Below, piece by piece: positions 11,399 to 22,942 of a DNA stretch of 64,000 nt (its first letter is position 1; every line of letters begins with the position of its first letter). The stretch spans positions 9,748,501 to 9,812,500 of the forward strand of contig CP114486.1 in the NCBI GenBank assembly GCA_027186245.1. The letters run 5' to 3'. The translations under genes and the position numbers were made by a program. Below the pieces are notes generated by a model. It made no database searches, had not been told where the DNA came from, and was given only the letters and a program-made list of their open reading frames with translations. The DNA comes from Coriaria nepalensis. Taxonomy: Eukaryota; Streptophyta; Magnoliopsida; Cucurbitales; Coriariaceae.

Positions 11399-12580
11399 TT
11401 GATTTTTTTTTTTTTTGGTGGGGAAAGTTTGTTGATGCTCAAGCTTATAAGATAAATGAAAAATAATGATCTTTTGAGAAATTAATAAAATAAAACTAGC
11501 TATTTTATTAATTACTTGTATTTTTATAATCTATAGCTTGCTAGATTAAAATATATTGATTATGATTTTATACCAAACTTTTGCACGAGAAAATAAAAAA
11601 GGTCATTGTTTAAAATGAATGCAAAATTTTTTGGTAATCCATAGAAAGAATATATTCTCTTTGAACATATATTTATGAGAAGGTTCAAAATGTACCAAGT
11701 TTAAATGAACCCTAGAGTTTATCATACTCAAGAACATGAAAATGAATAAGAGGTTGATAAAAACTCGACTTGATAAAAGAGTTAGGATATAAAATCTTAT
11801 GGTCTGAAAGTTTCTTAATGAATATCAAAACTTCAAGGAAGATATAAATTGATCTGAAAAAGTTATAATAAACTACTCTCAATTACAGTTATCCATGGAT
11901 AAAGCTACAGAACCACTAATTAAAAGGTTAAATAGAGAGTTTGTTGAAAAATCATCAAAAGGAATGAGACTAAAGCTCAAGAAATAAGAAATCAATATAA
12001 TGGAAACCCAACCTAATTGAGTGGAAATCTTAAGATCTAGATTCAAAAAGACAACCTAATTATCTAAAGACTTAATTTGATCACTGTGGAGATTCTCCTC
12101 CTATCCATTCTTCTGATGAAACAGTGATGTCCGTAAGAGAAATGATAAGCTATGCTTTTAATGATTCTTAGGCATCGGGAAATCCAAACGGAGTAAAATG
12201 GGTTACTCTTGATTAATAATCACTTATATGAAAGAGAAGTGGGGCCGCTTCTAAGGGAATCAATGTGGACTTAATTCTTATCAACTCTTACATAACCAAG
12301 TAGATGTTCAAGGCCAAAATAACCATAACAATGAGACCTCAAGTGTGTTAGGTAAAACTCTTATATGAAGTATATTATTATTAATATAAACGGTAGAATC
12401 GTTCAAAGACATCATGGCTACTCCTTAGCAAGTAAAATCAATGTACTTTTACAATGGAAGATTCAAAAGTTGATACCTATCTATCCTATGCAGGTTTCAA
12501 ACCGTCGAACTCTATCTCCAGGTCAAAAATATTTTCATGTCGAAAAATGTATGTTTTATATAATCCGTCAATTTCATTCA
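11399..12580. other. Retroelement interior, no recognisable gene
   Basis: AT-rich sequence with stops in all frames and no reverse transcriptase or integrase motif. It lies between the gag remnant and LTR-like copy C, so it is probably decayed interior sequence. Open frames at 12365-12767 on both strands overlap the LTR start and show no motif. Confidence 0.35.
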
Positions 12581-13860
12581 TGTGAGGGATTATTGAAAAA
12601 TTAGTATTTAAACATGCTATGTTTATGCTCAATTTTAAGTGGGGCCCACTACGTGTAAATGAAATGTGAAAATTGATTCGGGTTCTCCTCCGTGAGAGCT
12701 TCAAATCGGTATATGGTACGATCAAAATGATTAATAGGTGAATAAGAAATTGAATCACAAAATACAACTATTTGAATAGTTTGAAATGGAAAAAAATGAA
12801 TGAGAAAAATTTTATCCTATATTGGAAAGGGGATAAAGGGAGATAATTTTTATATAAAACTGCACATTTGTTAATGAGTAATAAAATATAAGTTAGAATG
12901 CTCTCTCTTGCGTGCGCCTACAAGGGGGTGCAAATCCAGACCAAATTGGGCTTAGCTTGTGTGCACCTGCACCTGAGGTGCCAAATGTCAGCCCAAAAAT
13001 GATCTGATTCGCCATAACCCACCTTTTGTTTTCTCCTCTCCTAAATAATTTTTTTTTCTCATGCAAAACATTCGAAGATGAAAGGGCATAATTTAATTTT
13101 AGGTTTCATCATATTTAAATCTAAATTAAACTCAGATTAAATTTCTATTCATCTCCTCCTCTCCGTTTATGAGTCTACAAATTGGCAGCTTTCCTCCATT
13201 TGGAAATACACCAAAAATGATTTATCCCTCAGTTTTCATTCCATCTTTAGAGTTGTTCTAAGTTTCCAGTGTTACAGAGTTCTAATACTTTTTGAGTTCG
13301 CTAAAATAATATCGGTAGTGCGCCGCTGCTATTCATCTTTTTGTATCCTAAGAGACAGACTCCATTCTTCGGCACTGATGTGAGGCTACGAATATGTTTT
13401 AAAGACACTATTGCATAACAAGCCTCATAATTTTACTTCCATTGATTTGGTTTGCTAATATCTATGTTCCTTATATTTTTGTTTTTTTTACTACATTCTC
13501 AATTTTATTTATATTTAAATATTATGATTTTTATGTTATTTAATATTCTATTTTGCGATTGCATGTTTCAATGAATAAATCATTTACATATACTATTACG
13601 TAATTTAGTTTTATAGATCCTGTTTATTATTCTGATTTTCTTGATTAATATTTTTTATATTACTGTATTTTGATTTTTTATTTACTCTAATTTACTTTTG
13701 CAGATTCTATTTTTCCAAATTATTATTTATGTATTACTATATTTTATTTTTTTGCTTATTATTTTTTCATGCATTACTATTTTCTGCTATTTCTGTTACT
13801 GGTTACAGATTGATAAATCCTAGATATATTATCCTACATCATGTTCTTCCTACTTTCTAT
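12581..13860 (+). repeat. LTR-like copy C (longest)
   Basis: Begins in the TGTGAGGGATTATTGAAAAATTAG region and ends near ATCCTACATC. It matches copy A over its first 0.75 kb and copy B at both ends. Taken with copy B and the gag between them it could be the 3' LTR of one element. Boundaries are approximate because no target-site repeat was recognised. Confidence 0.5.
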
Positions 13861-14985
13861 TTTCTTTCCGTGTTATACATTGCTACAATGTCTTACCTAT
13901 AGTTTAGCTCTCTAGTTCATATTGCAGAATTTTTACCATATAGTATGTTTCCTCCTCTCATATTATTTATAGTTTCCGTATCACATTTTATTTTCTTACT
14001 ATATAAATTTTCTTTGTTCATTCACTTAAAATTTTATTCATATATATAAAACTTGTGCTAACAATCTTAACACCTATTTTCTTCTTTCTATTATTATGAA
14101 TATAAAAACCAATTTGTTTAAAACAAACTTACTACTCATTTCGAAATCAGCTTGATATAAAGCAGATATCCTTATGACCGTAAAGTAAATAATATGTATG
14201 CATCATTAAATTTGACTTTATGGTCGGTCATAAGCAAGTATGATATTGATAAACCGAATTTCAATTGGACGGTTCAATTTACTTTACATTTAAATTTGAC
14301 TACATATTTACTTTACGGTTTCAAGTATGATATTGATAATGCAACTTTAAGATATAAATAATGATATTATGCTCGACGGATGTAATGTACATATTTTAGC
14401 ATGTAAAGAATAAGAATAATAACATTTAATACCAAAGAATAAATCACTACTAATTGATTGAGTTCATATATATGCTATGTAACAAATTTACTCAACCTAA
14501 TCGTGAAGCATTGAAATGTTTTATGCTGCTTTGAGGAATTGGATATATTGACTGGAATTAATTGTATGCAATAGATATCAGTTTAAATTAAGTGCAACCA
14601 CTAATAAGAAGTTTTTGACCCCTTCCAAAGAGCTAGATTCCATCTGTTGATGAACAACGAGAATCGAAGCCTTGTTTTCCATACTCTTATACCCTTATTG
14701 CACACCTACATATTGTAATATAAAAAAATTAGTGTGATTTGATAATATATATATGTAGCATATTCATTTAAGGCCACAGATACCAGGTACATAATATAAA
14801 ATGCAAATCACCATAATTATTCTCAATTTCAATATTTTATCTATACAATCATAATATATGTACAAGTCATAATCATCTATATTACATGTAATTTTCCTCT
14901 AAACATAATGCAACATCGCATAAATAAAGGTAGACATGCAATCAAAACAACAACTATATCATGGACTTAACTGAAATGTGTTTGG
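13861..14985. other. Intergenic, with small inverted and direct repeats
   Basis: No gene. A 14-bp inverted repeat, CCGTAAAGTAAATA at 14178-14191 and its complement at 14305-14318, encloses 113 bp. A direct repeat with AAGTATGATATTGATAA occurs at about 14237 and again at about 14323. These could be the remains of a small foldback element. Confidence 0.4.
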
Positions 14986-14989
14986 TACT

Positions 14990-17900
14990 AACAAATTTTG
15001 TACTGTACATTCATACACATATATATTGCATACCACGTCACATATATTACATTTCCCTCCTCGTCACCTTCGTCTACCAACTTAACCATTCTTTCCTGCA
15101 ACATGAAATACAAATGGCCAAATAATAACATAAAATACACACCATAATGGACCAATTTCAGATAAATTAACCGAGTAACAGTGATCAACAAATACAAACA
15201 ACAGGTACTGCCCTATACCAATATCAACTATGAGCACATCAATTTCAGTTTCTAACCCTAAGCATATACAACCGCTAAATCTAATAAGCAAATAAAAAAA
15301 CTTACATAAGCTTGCTTGTACTTGTCACTAGTCTATAGCCCGGTGTTGACATTGCTCAGCCGAATTCAAAAAAGCATCGGGAAAGGATCTAGACCCCATT
15401 TGTATTGTGCATTCTTTTGCCCTCCTTGCTATCTTATTGTGATCCGATATTGTCTACAATAAATAAAGAAAAAGAAAAAGTCACAAGTACAAATTATGTA
15501 TTTAGTTATTTATTATTAATTGCAACCATATAAATTAGTTCAGAACTTATACCTTTCACTCTTTATCAACAAATTGTGTACAAAGCTTTTCCATTGAATG
15601 TGGGGTATGAAAGGTGGTTTTAGTTTCAAAGCCACCTCAAATTTCCCGTTTGCCTACCCATCAAACCACCTCCTCTTCAAAGCGTACCAAGAGTTTTTGG
15701 CCGCGATCTTGAACATATTGATATGATTGTTGGACGGTCTTTCTTCGGATGGTTTATGAGCGAGAAATCAGACTCCAAATACAAACAGTACAACATGTTA
15801 GCACTTACAAACAAACAAACAAATGAAAAATAAAATAGAACCATAGATGTATTCTTCATCAAATTGACATACACAAATTCGGTCGTACAACTCTGAACTC
15901 TTCCTCTCTTTTGGCCAGTTTGTAACAGCCTTTCGTATGAAAGTCTACCAGGAACTTGAAATATTTGCCTTGTTGATTCTTACAAGTATTAAACTGCCCT
16001 CGTATCTAGCTCTTATGTTGAAGAATTTTTTTTATGTGTCCCAACCGCCCGCTGCTTAATGGTGGTTGGAGAAAAAAAACTAAATAAAAAATGTTATGAA
16101 CATTTAAGGATAACCTGAGTAGGATCGAAAAAGTTAATTAATCTGTTACTGGGTAGACTGCATACTGCCTAAGTGGTTACCAATCTTCTAGATTGGTTTG
16201 CTTTCCTTTTGAACAAAATCTACTTCTTTTCCATGCGAATCAGATTTTTTTTTTTAGAGGGGAAGCAGCAACAATAGCCGAAAGTGGCCTCTTCTTATTC
16301 ATAACTATTTCCTGTGGCATATATTTTTTCAGATAATCTTCTAAAGCGGTAGACAATTCTACTGCAGGACTTGAGCCACTACAGCATCAACTCAAAATCC
16401 TTACCAACTGCATTAGCTTCCTCGCTTATCTCACGTCCTTTCTTACTTAGTTGAACTGCATTTGCATAACGCTCAGAATTTTCCTCTTTCTCACTCTCTT
16501 CTTTCGACGGTTGGTCATGCTGAATAGGTTTGATTATCTTCCCCTTCTTCTTTTTTTCCATATCATTGGCATCCTCGAACTGCAACTCATCGCCTTTCCT
16601 CTTCCTTTGACCTTTCGAAAGACTCCTCAAACTCAAAGCTGGTTCATTTTCTAACATAAACGGAACAGAACAAAAAAAAGTAAAAGAAAATGAAATTTAT
16701 ATTCAGTAATTTAGAAATGTCACACCCTAAACGACACATAAAAAGTGTAACATACACATTGTATACCTTGCGAAACTAGCCCTCTTTCCTTAGCCCTCTT
16801 TCCTTAGCTAAGGTCTTCGTGTATGCCATGCAAACAAATATAATAAATAATAGTAACCTAAATGTGTTAGTTAAACATGTAGTAAAAAAATCAAAATTAT
16901 AAAATACAAGCAATTAACTTCATCACCTTTCTGTGCCACTCGGGTTTCGGTTACTGTGTCGTCAAGCCAGTCGCAATAAATCCTCGCAACTTCCGATCAA
17001 GTTTCACCCAAAACGTCGCCTAATACCAACTTCTTCTTCGTTGCCTCTTTTGTTGGTTAGGTGACACTTTTTGGTGTGAAGGACCTCTGTCCGATCCACA
17101 TTTTTGTGATTGATCATGAGTATTAACCCTCTCCTTCCCACTATGCAGAGCCATTGGGTATGCTAATTGCATAACAGAAAAAAAAGTTAATAATAAATAA
17201 AGATTTTTACTAAACATAAAAATATCATATTTAAAGCCATAAGCATATTTGCCACAACTTATAACCATACCTGCCAAAGTTAATTGGTCACTGGGGCTAT
17301 CACCTTCATGATTCGGACTGTGTGTAGATGATTCTGCAACCTCGACCAACTTCTGATCTCTCTTGCTTTTATTTTTCACCCTTTCTTTCTTGTTGGGGAA
17401 CCCTTAACCTTGATTTGTCATCTTTGAGGAGCCATTGATACTCCTCGAAAAAAGCACACAAATCAAGTACTCAAGATAAGTTAACACAATCAAACAAACT
17501 TCATCAAATTCTACAAAACTAATACTCAAACCAAATCATAAGATCAACAACTTCAAAAAACCAGTTTTGTAAACATGCAACTTCAAACAAATCAGACGAA
17601 CAGAGCAAGCCACAAATTTTATCAACCCATAAATTCCTATTTCAAACAAGCCAGAAAAACAGATAAGCCACAAATTTCAACTCACAACTAGCTACAAATT
17701 TCAAGAAGCCATTTTTTAAAACTAGAATTGTTGATCTTGTTTCATAAATATAACATAAATACAGAGAAAGAACAAAGTGAGAATTTTCAGTAAAAAAGAG
17801 TCACATATGCCACATTCCCATCCTAGTGACTTCGAATCATGGATTGAAGATTGAAAGATAAAAAATAAGCTGGAAAAAAGTGAAGACTACTTTAAACTAC

Positions 17901-18080
17901 AACTAGACTACATGCAAAGAAATATACCATTTTTCTTAGAGATTAAAGTTGTTCAAAGAGAATGTGGTTCACACCAACGACCTTCTACAAAGCAAACTTC
18001 ACCGGCGAAGGAAGGTCACTAACAGTCACAACGGAGGCTGGTGGTGCGACATCTGATGATGGCGGAGATGGGTTTCAAAG
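14990..18080 (-). pseudogene. Decayed transposase-like gene (Ptta/En-Spm type likely)
   Basis: On the minus strand a set of exon-like open pieces runs downward. Highly charged stretches are at 17379-17290, 17160-17020 and 16657-16379 (Lys/Glu-rich). The piece near 15710-15560 reads MFKIAAKNSWYALKRRWFDG, then KPPFIPHIQWKSFVHNLL. A piece near 15450-15340 reads SDHNKIARRAKECTIQMGSRSF. The last two resemble the plant Ptta/En-Spm transposase pattern, with a Trp-containing (D/E)QW..F motif followed by a N(K)..R(R)K....GSKSF block. I recognise this by pattern only. Stops interrupt the frames and I could not build a clean splice model, so I call it a pseudogene. A plain host gene remains possible. 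Confidence 0.4.
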
Positions 18081-19900
18081 TGAAAATTTTGCGTGTGGGA
18101 AGTTTTAGGTAGTCACAGAAATTTTGTTCTTGGCTACATTTTAGGGTTTTTTTTTTTTTTTTAGGGAATTATTATTGTGCCCGAACGGTTCCTATTCCTA
18201 CATATATATTTTTATTTTATTTTTAAATTAATCAATACTAATCTGACAGAGCATACACATGTATTATGTTTCCGTTTTAAAAATAATATATTTAATTTTT
18301 CAGTCACCACCATTAGTGATAGATACACGTTTGAGTGACATGCAGGGTGGTGCGTGGACCTATTTTTTCACTCTTTCACCTTACGTGATTGTGCGTAAGC
18401 AGTTAATCAACGACATTTCAACAAGCGGGAATTTTATTGCCTCTAGCGAAATATTAAAATATTATATAAACTTTGATTTTATTACAGAAAAACCTGCCAA
18501 CTAGGTTTTCCCAGTTTTCCAGGCCATGAAACATGACAGACCCAAAGAATTGTTGCAAATACTGCAAAGTGATTGTGGGGGCTCGGTGACAATAGGTCAA
18601 TCTCGTTTAAGTGTAATAAAAGAGTTCAAAACAGTTAAGTGTAATATCAAAGTGAGGCATCATATCATAAGGCTATGGCCAAATCATTGAGTAATAACTC
18701 TAATTTATGTAAGGGAATAAAGGAATTTAGCAAGAAACTCATGTTTAAAATAGTATGAGCATGGATCTAAAGCTCATAAAAGTGAATAACCAATTATAGA
18801 AATACAATCTACATAAATAGCAATCTCAAGAAGTATGTTCAATCATATGAGTCGTTTGTTAAAAGTACTAACTTCTTTTATTGAGAAATTTATCCATATT
18901 ATGTATATAGTGCTAAACTATAATGAAATTGAAGTTTGAGTCATAACCTTTTAATAATCTTTTAGCATTAACTATATTACATATATATCGTTTAACTTAT
19001 TTATTAACGGTAGGTGATCATGCTCACAATATGAATTCGATCGCTAATCAACCAACCGAAATATGGATTTCTGCATTGACTTGTATCGATCCTATTTGTA
19101 TATTTAATGTCAGTATTTTCAAGTCACATTAAATTCCCCTTACTTTCTAATAAGATTAAGTACAAATTCGAATCAAGTTACCAAGAAACTTACAATTATC
19201 AATCAATTTTGCATTGAAGAGTATCTATATTTGAGTGACCACTTGATTATTTTTGTACATTATCAATCCCGTCTAAAAAAGAAAAAGTCGCTGGAAATGA
19301 GAAATTGTTAGGTAGGGTTTAACACTTACAAGTAAATGATGATTTTAACTAATTATGAGAAGCGTGATCTTGTTTAGTAAAAAGATCAGGACAACTAATG
19401 AAAAAACAGTAGAAGCAAAAAAGCAAATGCCAAAAGTTAGCCTCTCCGGGGCGTGCGGGTCTAGCTGGGATTTAGGAAGAGGGAGAGGTTGAAAAGTAGG
19501 AGAGGCTAAAAATAATAAGGTAATGATGATGAAAGAATCGCATTAAAGGCGAACCACAGTCTCATGTCAAGTGTGTTATTTTATTACCATTTTTTTGTCT
19601 TGTTTGTTCATTTTTTTTTTTTTTTTTAATATTTTTTTTACTGGCCTTTCATTTAATCTGCATGTACTGGTAATATCAGGTAGCACACTGGTTAGTTGAC
19701 CGGCAATTGGAGGTAATAACTAGTAACCCACGGACAATACCTGGGGGAATGAAAGTGAAACCTACTAATCCAAATTCCAACAATTATATTCGTTAACAAT
19801 TAATATTCAAATACATAATTTGGGTCGTGGGTTGGAGTAGGTAAAACTAGAACAACAAAAGCTGCCTGTTTTTTTGGGGTTTATCATTAGTTGTTAAGTG
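18081..19900. other. Intergenic region upstream of MIR166
   Basis: No convincing gene. It contains poly-T runs (18149-18163, 19612-19627), an 81-codon open frame at 18259-18504 with no motif, and a short hairpin-like inverted repeat at 19437-19509. Confidence 0.4.
19437..19509. repeat. Inverted repeat, 11-bp arms
   Basis: TTAGCCTCTCC at 19437-19447 pairs with GGAGAGGCTAA at 19499-19509, leaving a 51-base loop. It lies about 0.46 kb upstream of the MIR166 TATA box. Function unknown. Confidence 0.5.
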
Positions 19901-19972
19901 CCATTTTGCATAAGCTAAATTAGCAACTTGTCCATGTAAGAATGTATTATGTATCATCTCTCTCCCTCTCTC

Positions 19973-19980
19973 TATAAATA
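19973..19980 (+). promoter_or_regulatory. TATA box of the MIR166 cluster
   Basis: TATAAATA follows a CT-rich stretch (19956-19972), a common plant core-promoter arrangement. A start site 25-35 bases downstream would be near 20003-20010, about 45 bases ahead of the first hairpin. No other TATA-like box fits between the two hairpins, so one transcript probably carries both. Confidence 0.6.
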
Positions 19981-20038
19981 TATAAGGTGTGCATGTGGGC
20001 TGGCAAGCTAGGGTTTTCTCTTTCAGGATGAGGCGAAA

Positions 20039-20089
20039 ATGATAAGGGGGAGGTTGAGGGGAATGTTGGCTGGCTCGAGGCTGTTTTAA
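20039..20089 (+). CDS. Short ORF in pri-miR166, possible miPEP (16 aa)
   Basis: ATG at 20039 opens a 16-codon frame, MIRGRLRGMLAGSRLF, ending at TAA 20087-20089. It overlaps the star strand of hairpin 1. A four-codon frame starting at 20028 (MRRK) ends in an overlapping ATGA, which would affect how this ATG is reached. From memory, the reported Arabidopsis miPEP165a also carries an LRGML-GSR stretch. Because the same bases are fixed by the miRNA star, that similarity may come from RNA constraint and not from selection on the peptide. Only the eight codons before the star are informative. Confidence 0.3.
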   Translation: MIRGRLRGMLAGSRLF

Positions 20090-20143
20090 AAGGGTTCTTC
20101 TAACTTACAAAAAGGCTTCGGACCAGGCTTCATTCCCCTCAAC
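20053..20143 (+). ncRNA. MIR166: MIR166 precursor hairpin 1
   Basis: The 3' arm holds the exact 21-nt miR166 sequence at 20118-20138 (starts TCGGACCAGG, ends CATTCCCC). The 5' arm holds the typical star sequence at 20060-20080 (starts GGAATGTTGG, ends CTCGAGG). The flanks GTTGAGGGG and CCCCTCAAC pair to close the stem, and the terminal loop is short (about 37 nt). miR166 is conserved in land plants and directs cleavage of class III HD-ZIP mRNAs, which control leaf polarity, meristem and vascular patterning. The star matches the known miR165/166 pattern with G instead of T at the tenth base. Confidence 0.95.
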
Positions 20144-20254
20144 TATATAATTAATTAACTAAAAAGGGTTCTCTTGAGTTATGATCATTATCTGATCGTG
20201 CTGTTAATGCAAACTTTTCGGAGGTAGGAGGTGCTTCGTTAAGGGTTTCTAAAG

Positions 20255-20450
20255 GGTTGAGGGGTATGTTGTCTGGCTCGAGGTCATTTAGAGTTCATAA
20301 TGGATTGTTAATTATCGTATATATTTTTAATTTCCCGGATATTATTAGGCGGGAAATTTAATATATATATATATATATATATATATGGTATGTATGATTG
20401 ATTACTTGTCTCCTAAATGATTCTCGGACCAGGCTTCATTCCCCCCAACC
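20255..20450 (+). ncRNA. MIR166: MIR166 precursor hairpin 2
   Basis: A second copy of the same 21-nt mature miRNA lies at 20424-20444, on the 3' arm. The star is at 20263-20283 (starts GGTATGTTGT, ends CTCGAGG). GGTTGAGGGG pairs with CCCCCCAACC at the base, with one A-C mismatch. The loop is long (about 140 nt) and includes a (TA)n run at about 20360-20386 that can fold on itself. It starts 111 bases after hairpin 1 on the same strand. The two copies give an identical mature product but differ in star and loop, so this is an old duplication rather than an assembly artefact. Confidence 0.93.
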
Positions 20451-20495
20451 AGCATCTTGCCTTGATCATAGCTCACTATGATTTCTTTCTTTCTG

Positions 20496-22690
20496 GTAAG
20501 TATTTTTATTCTTTCTTCCATTGTGCATAATTCCTTTACATTTATATAACATTTTGCTCCCTCTCTCTGTCTCTACTTGGTTATTAACATATCTTTAAAC
20601 TAAAAATATAGTTCTTAGTTTCATTCTGAGAGCCGATCATTACCTGGCACTTTTCTACCTATATTCTAAACTGGAATAAGTTGTTAGTTTTGGCACAAAA
20701 ATGGGATATTGTTCCTGATCTTTTTCTCAAAAATGTAGAATTTTTTTTAAAATTTTTTTTTTCCATGTCTTACTATTCATCTCGAGTATACATAGTAATT
20801 ATTAGTTGTACTTTCAATTCTACCGACGTGAGATCTCTCCCTCCACTTTCACCAGAAAAAGGAAAAAAAATATCTTAACCTCAGAGGCCAGAGCACATGA
20901 CAACTAATTAACACAATCAAGACACAGACAAAGGTCGCATAATTAACGAAATCCATGTACGTGTGAAATGATTAAAGTTTAATTAATTACTATGAAAATT
21001 ACATCATCGATCCCATCACCGCAGCTGAATGTTCACTTCACACAGGCAAGAAAGCACGTACTATAAAAAACCTATCGGATGTCAAATTTTTGTCCGATTG
21101 ATAGATTAGCCTAGCCCTATCTCTTGGCCTAGCTTTCTTGGGTATTTTATCTTTTTTTTTTTTTTTAATGAAGCCTTACCAGCATATGTATTAATGTTTT
21201 CTCCAGTTTTCAAGTATATATAGTCATTCCACAGTTCCCAACAACTGAATTTTATTTTTATATTGTTGGCCAAACCCAACTTTCAAAATTGAGTAGTGAG
21301 ATCATAGATACCAATAAATAAATAAAAGAAAAAAAAAATATATATATATATATTCGGTTGCTTTTATCATGAATGATTATGATTTTGGCTGTTAATAGAT
21401 ATAGATATACTTCATTACTTTTGGGTTAAAAAGAAAACCCAAACAAAAATGGTAGATTGACAAATTGGGTTTGATTTTAGCGATGGATTTGAAGGATGAT
21501 GTGGGATGTAACACTGAAAGTAACTATTGAATTAAATGTAGGGTTTTTGTGTTTGTAGTTGTAGTCATGGAGGTGAAATGTATGACTTTTTATTGAATTA
21601 ATTTGAAGGTTCTGAAACATCTGGGAATGAGTGAATGAAAGAAAGTATGCCGTAGATGGATATAGAGATGCTCAACGTTTTATTATTTTCTTTCTAAACT
21701 GAGAAACCAAAAGTAGGCATGCCAGAAGGTACGTACTATAATATTACTTGCCATTCCATTTTCTCACCTCTCTCTCGCTCTCTCTCTCTCTCACGGGGTT
21801 TATAATTAGTAGATGCATGGATAATCATCATCTTCCTATATTACTAATTTACAATTATCATCATCATGTATGTATCTGATGCAAACTAGAAAACCTGCAC
21901 AAAGCAGAATATATGGTAAGAAAAATGCATTTTAATTTTTACCCCATTAAATTGTAACAAAAATATAAAAAATTACGACTCTCTAAATCTCACACTCTAA
22001 ACTACTTTTGATAAGAAAGCTGACAGATTATGTATCATCCTCCCCAATAAACTTCATCCCTCTAATAATCCAATGTTGATGGACAAAATGAAATTATATA
22101 TAAAACAAACACATATATATATAGTTTGTGTGTGTTTTGTATGAGAATGTTATGAATTAATGAGGCTTTCAAAATATGTGGAAAGGTCAGTTACAAATCT
22201 TGGAAAAGGTCGGATCAGAAAATGGGCAGCTGTTTTTCTCTCTCAGAACCTTTGCTGGGAGTCAGATTATTTTATTTTATTTTATACAGGCATTGAAATT
22301 ACAGTCCTGACAGAAAGTAATGACGAATATCTGACGTTCCTTGGGAAACTATACTATAGAATACAAGAAGAAGAGAGAGAAGAGAGACTTGGTCTAGGAG
22401 TTAGAAATGGGGTGGTCACAAAGTTAGATGTCTTTTAGAAGGAAACCGTCAACTTTTTCTGTTGACAAACCCTTCATCATGTATTTATTGTCAATACAAT
22501 TACTACTCCTTCTTTGGCTTCTTAACCTTTTTTTTTTTTTTTTCTTCTTCTTCTTAATCTTAATTAGTACTCTTTATGACTTACGAGTATTCATATTTAT
22601 GTATTAGGTCTCCTAGAGATCCGGATTATATGAATGTAGTGGCGTTCAATCTTATTTGAAAACATAGTGTCAATAAAATATTAAGAGAAA
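20496..22690. other. Probable intron/3' part of pri-miR166, then intergenic
   Basis: No protein gene is supported. Contains a poly-T run at 21151-21166, a CT microsatellite at 21768-21792, and motif-free open frames at 20681-20878 and 22160-22438. Any downstream exon of the primary miRNA would lie here. Confidence 0.35.
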
Positions 22691-22694
22691 TTAG

Positions 22695-22942
22695 AAGGGT
22701 GCTCTAGTGATGCACACATCCTTAGGTGATATCTACTTGAATATATACAGTCTTGCGTTCGAAAATCATACAAATTATTTTTTGATATTAAGCATTAATA
22801 ATCAGTTTAGAAAAAAAAATAAATATTAATAGAAATTATCGGTAGCCTACGATACGAGCTAGATAAAAAAATAAATAAGGAATTTTTCAGATATTAATAT
22901 TTCTAAATAATTTTACAAATTAGGAAAGAAAAAAAAAAACTA
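22695..22942 (+). mobile_element. SINE-like element, tentative
   Basis: The 5' part has a box-A-like TGCTCTAGTGATGC (about 22701) and, some 50 bases on, a box-B-like GCGTTCGAAAATC (about 22756). The sequence ends in an A-rich tract (22922-22941). This is the layout of tRNA-derived SINEs. No target-site repeat was confirmed. Confidence 0.3.

Larger units (their letters stand above)
20003..20495 (+). ncRNA. MIR166: Probable first exon of the shared primary miR166 transcript
   Basis: This is the stretch from the predicted start site to a strong donor, CTG/GTAAGTA, at 20493-20499. It contains both MIR166 hairpins. Plant pri-miRNAs are RNA polymerase II transcripts, usually capped, polyadenylated and often spliced downstream of the hairpin, which fits this layout. 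The start is inferred from the TATA box and the end from the donor; neither is proven. Short AUG-started frames lie in the leader. Confidence 0.5.

Noticed and set aside
22160..22438. A 92-codon plus-strand open frame near MIR166
   Set aside because: No recognisable domain, no splice or regulatory context, and length is within chance for this composition.
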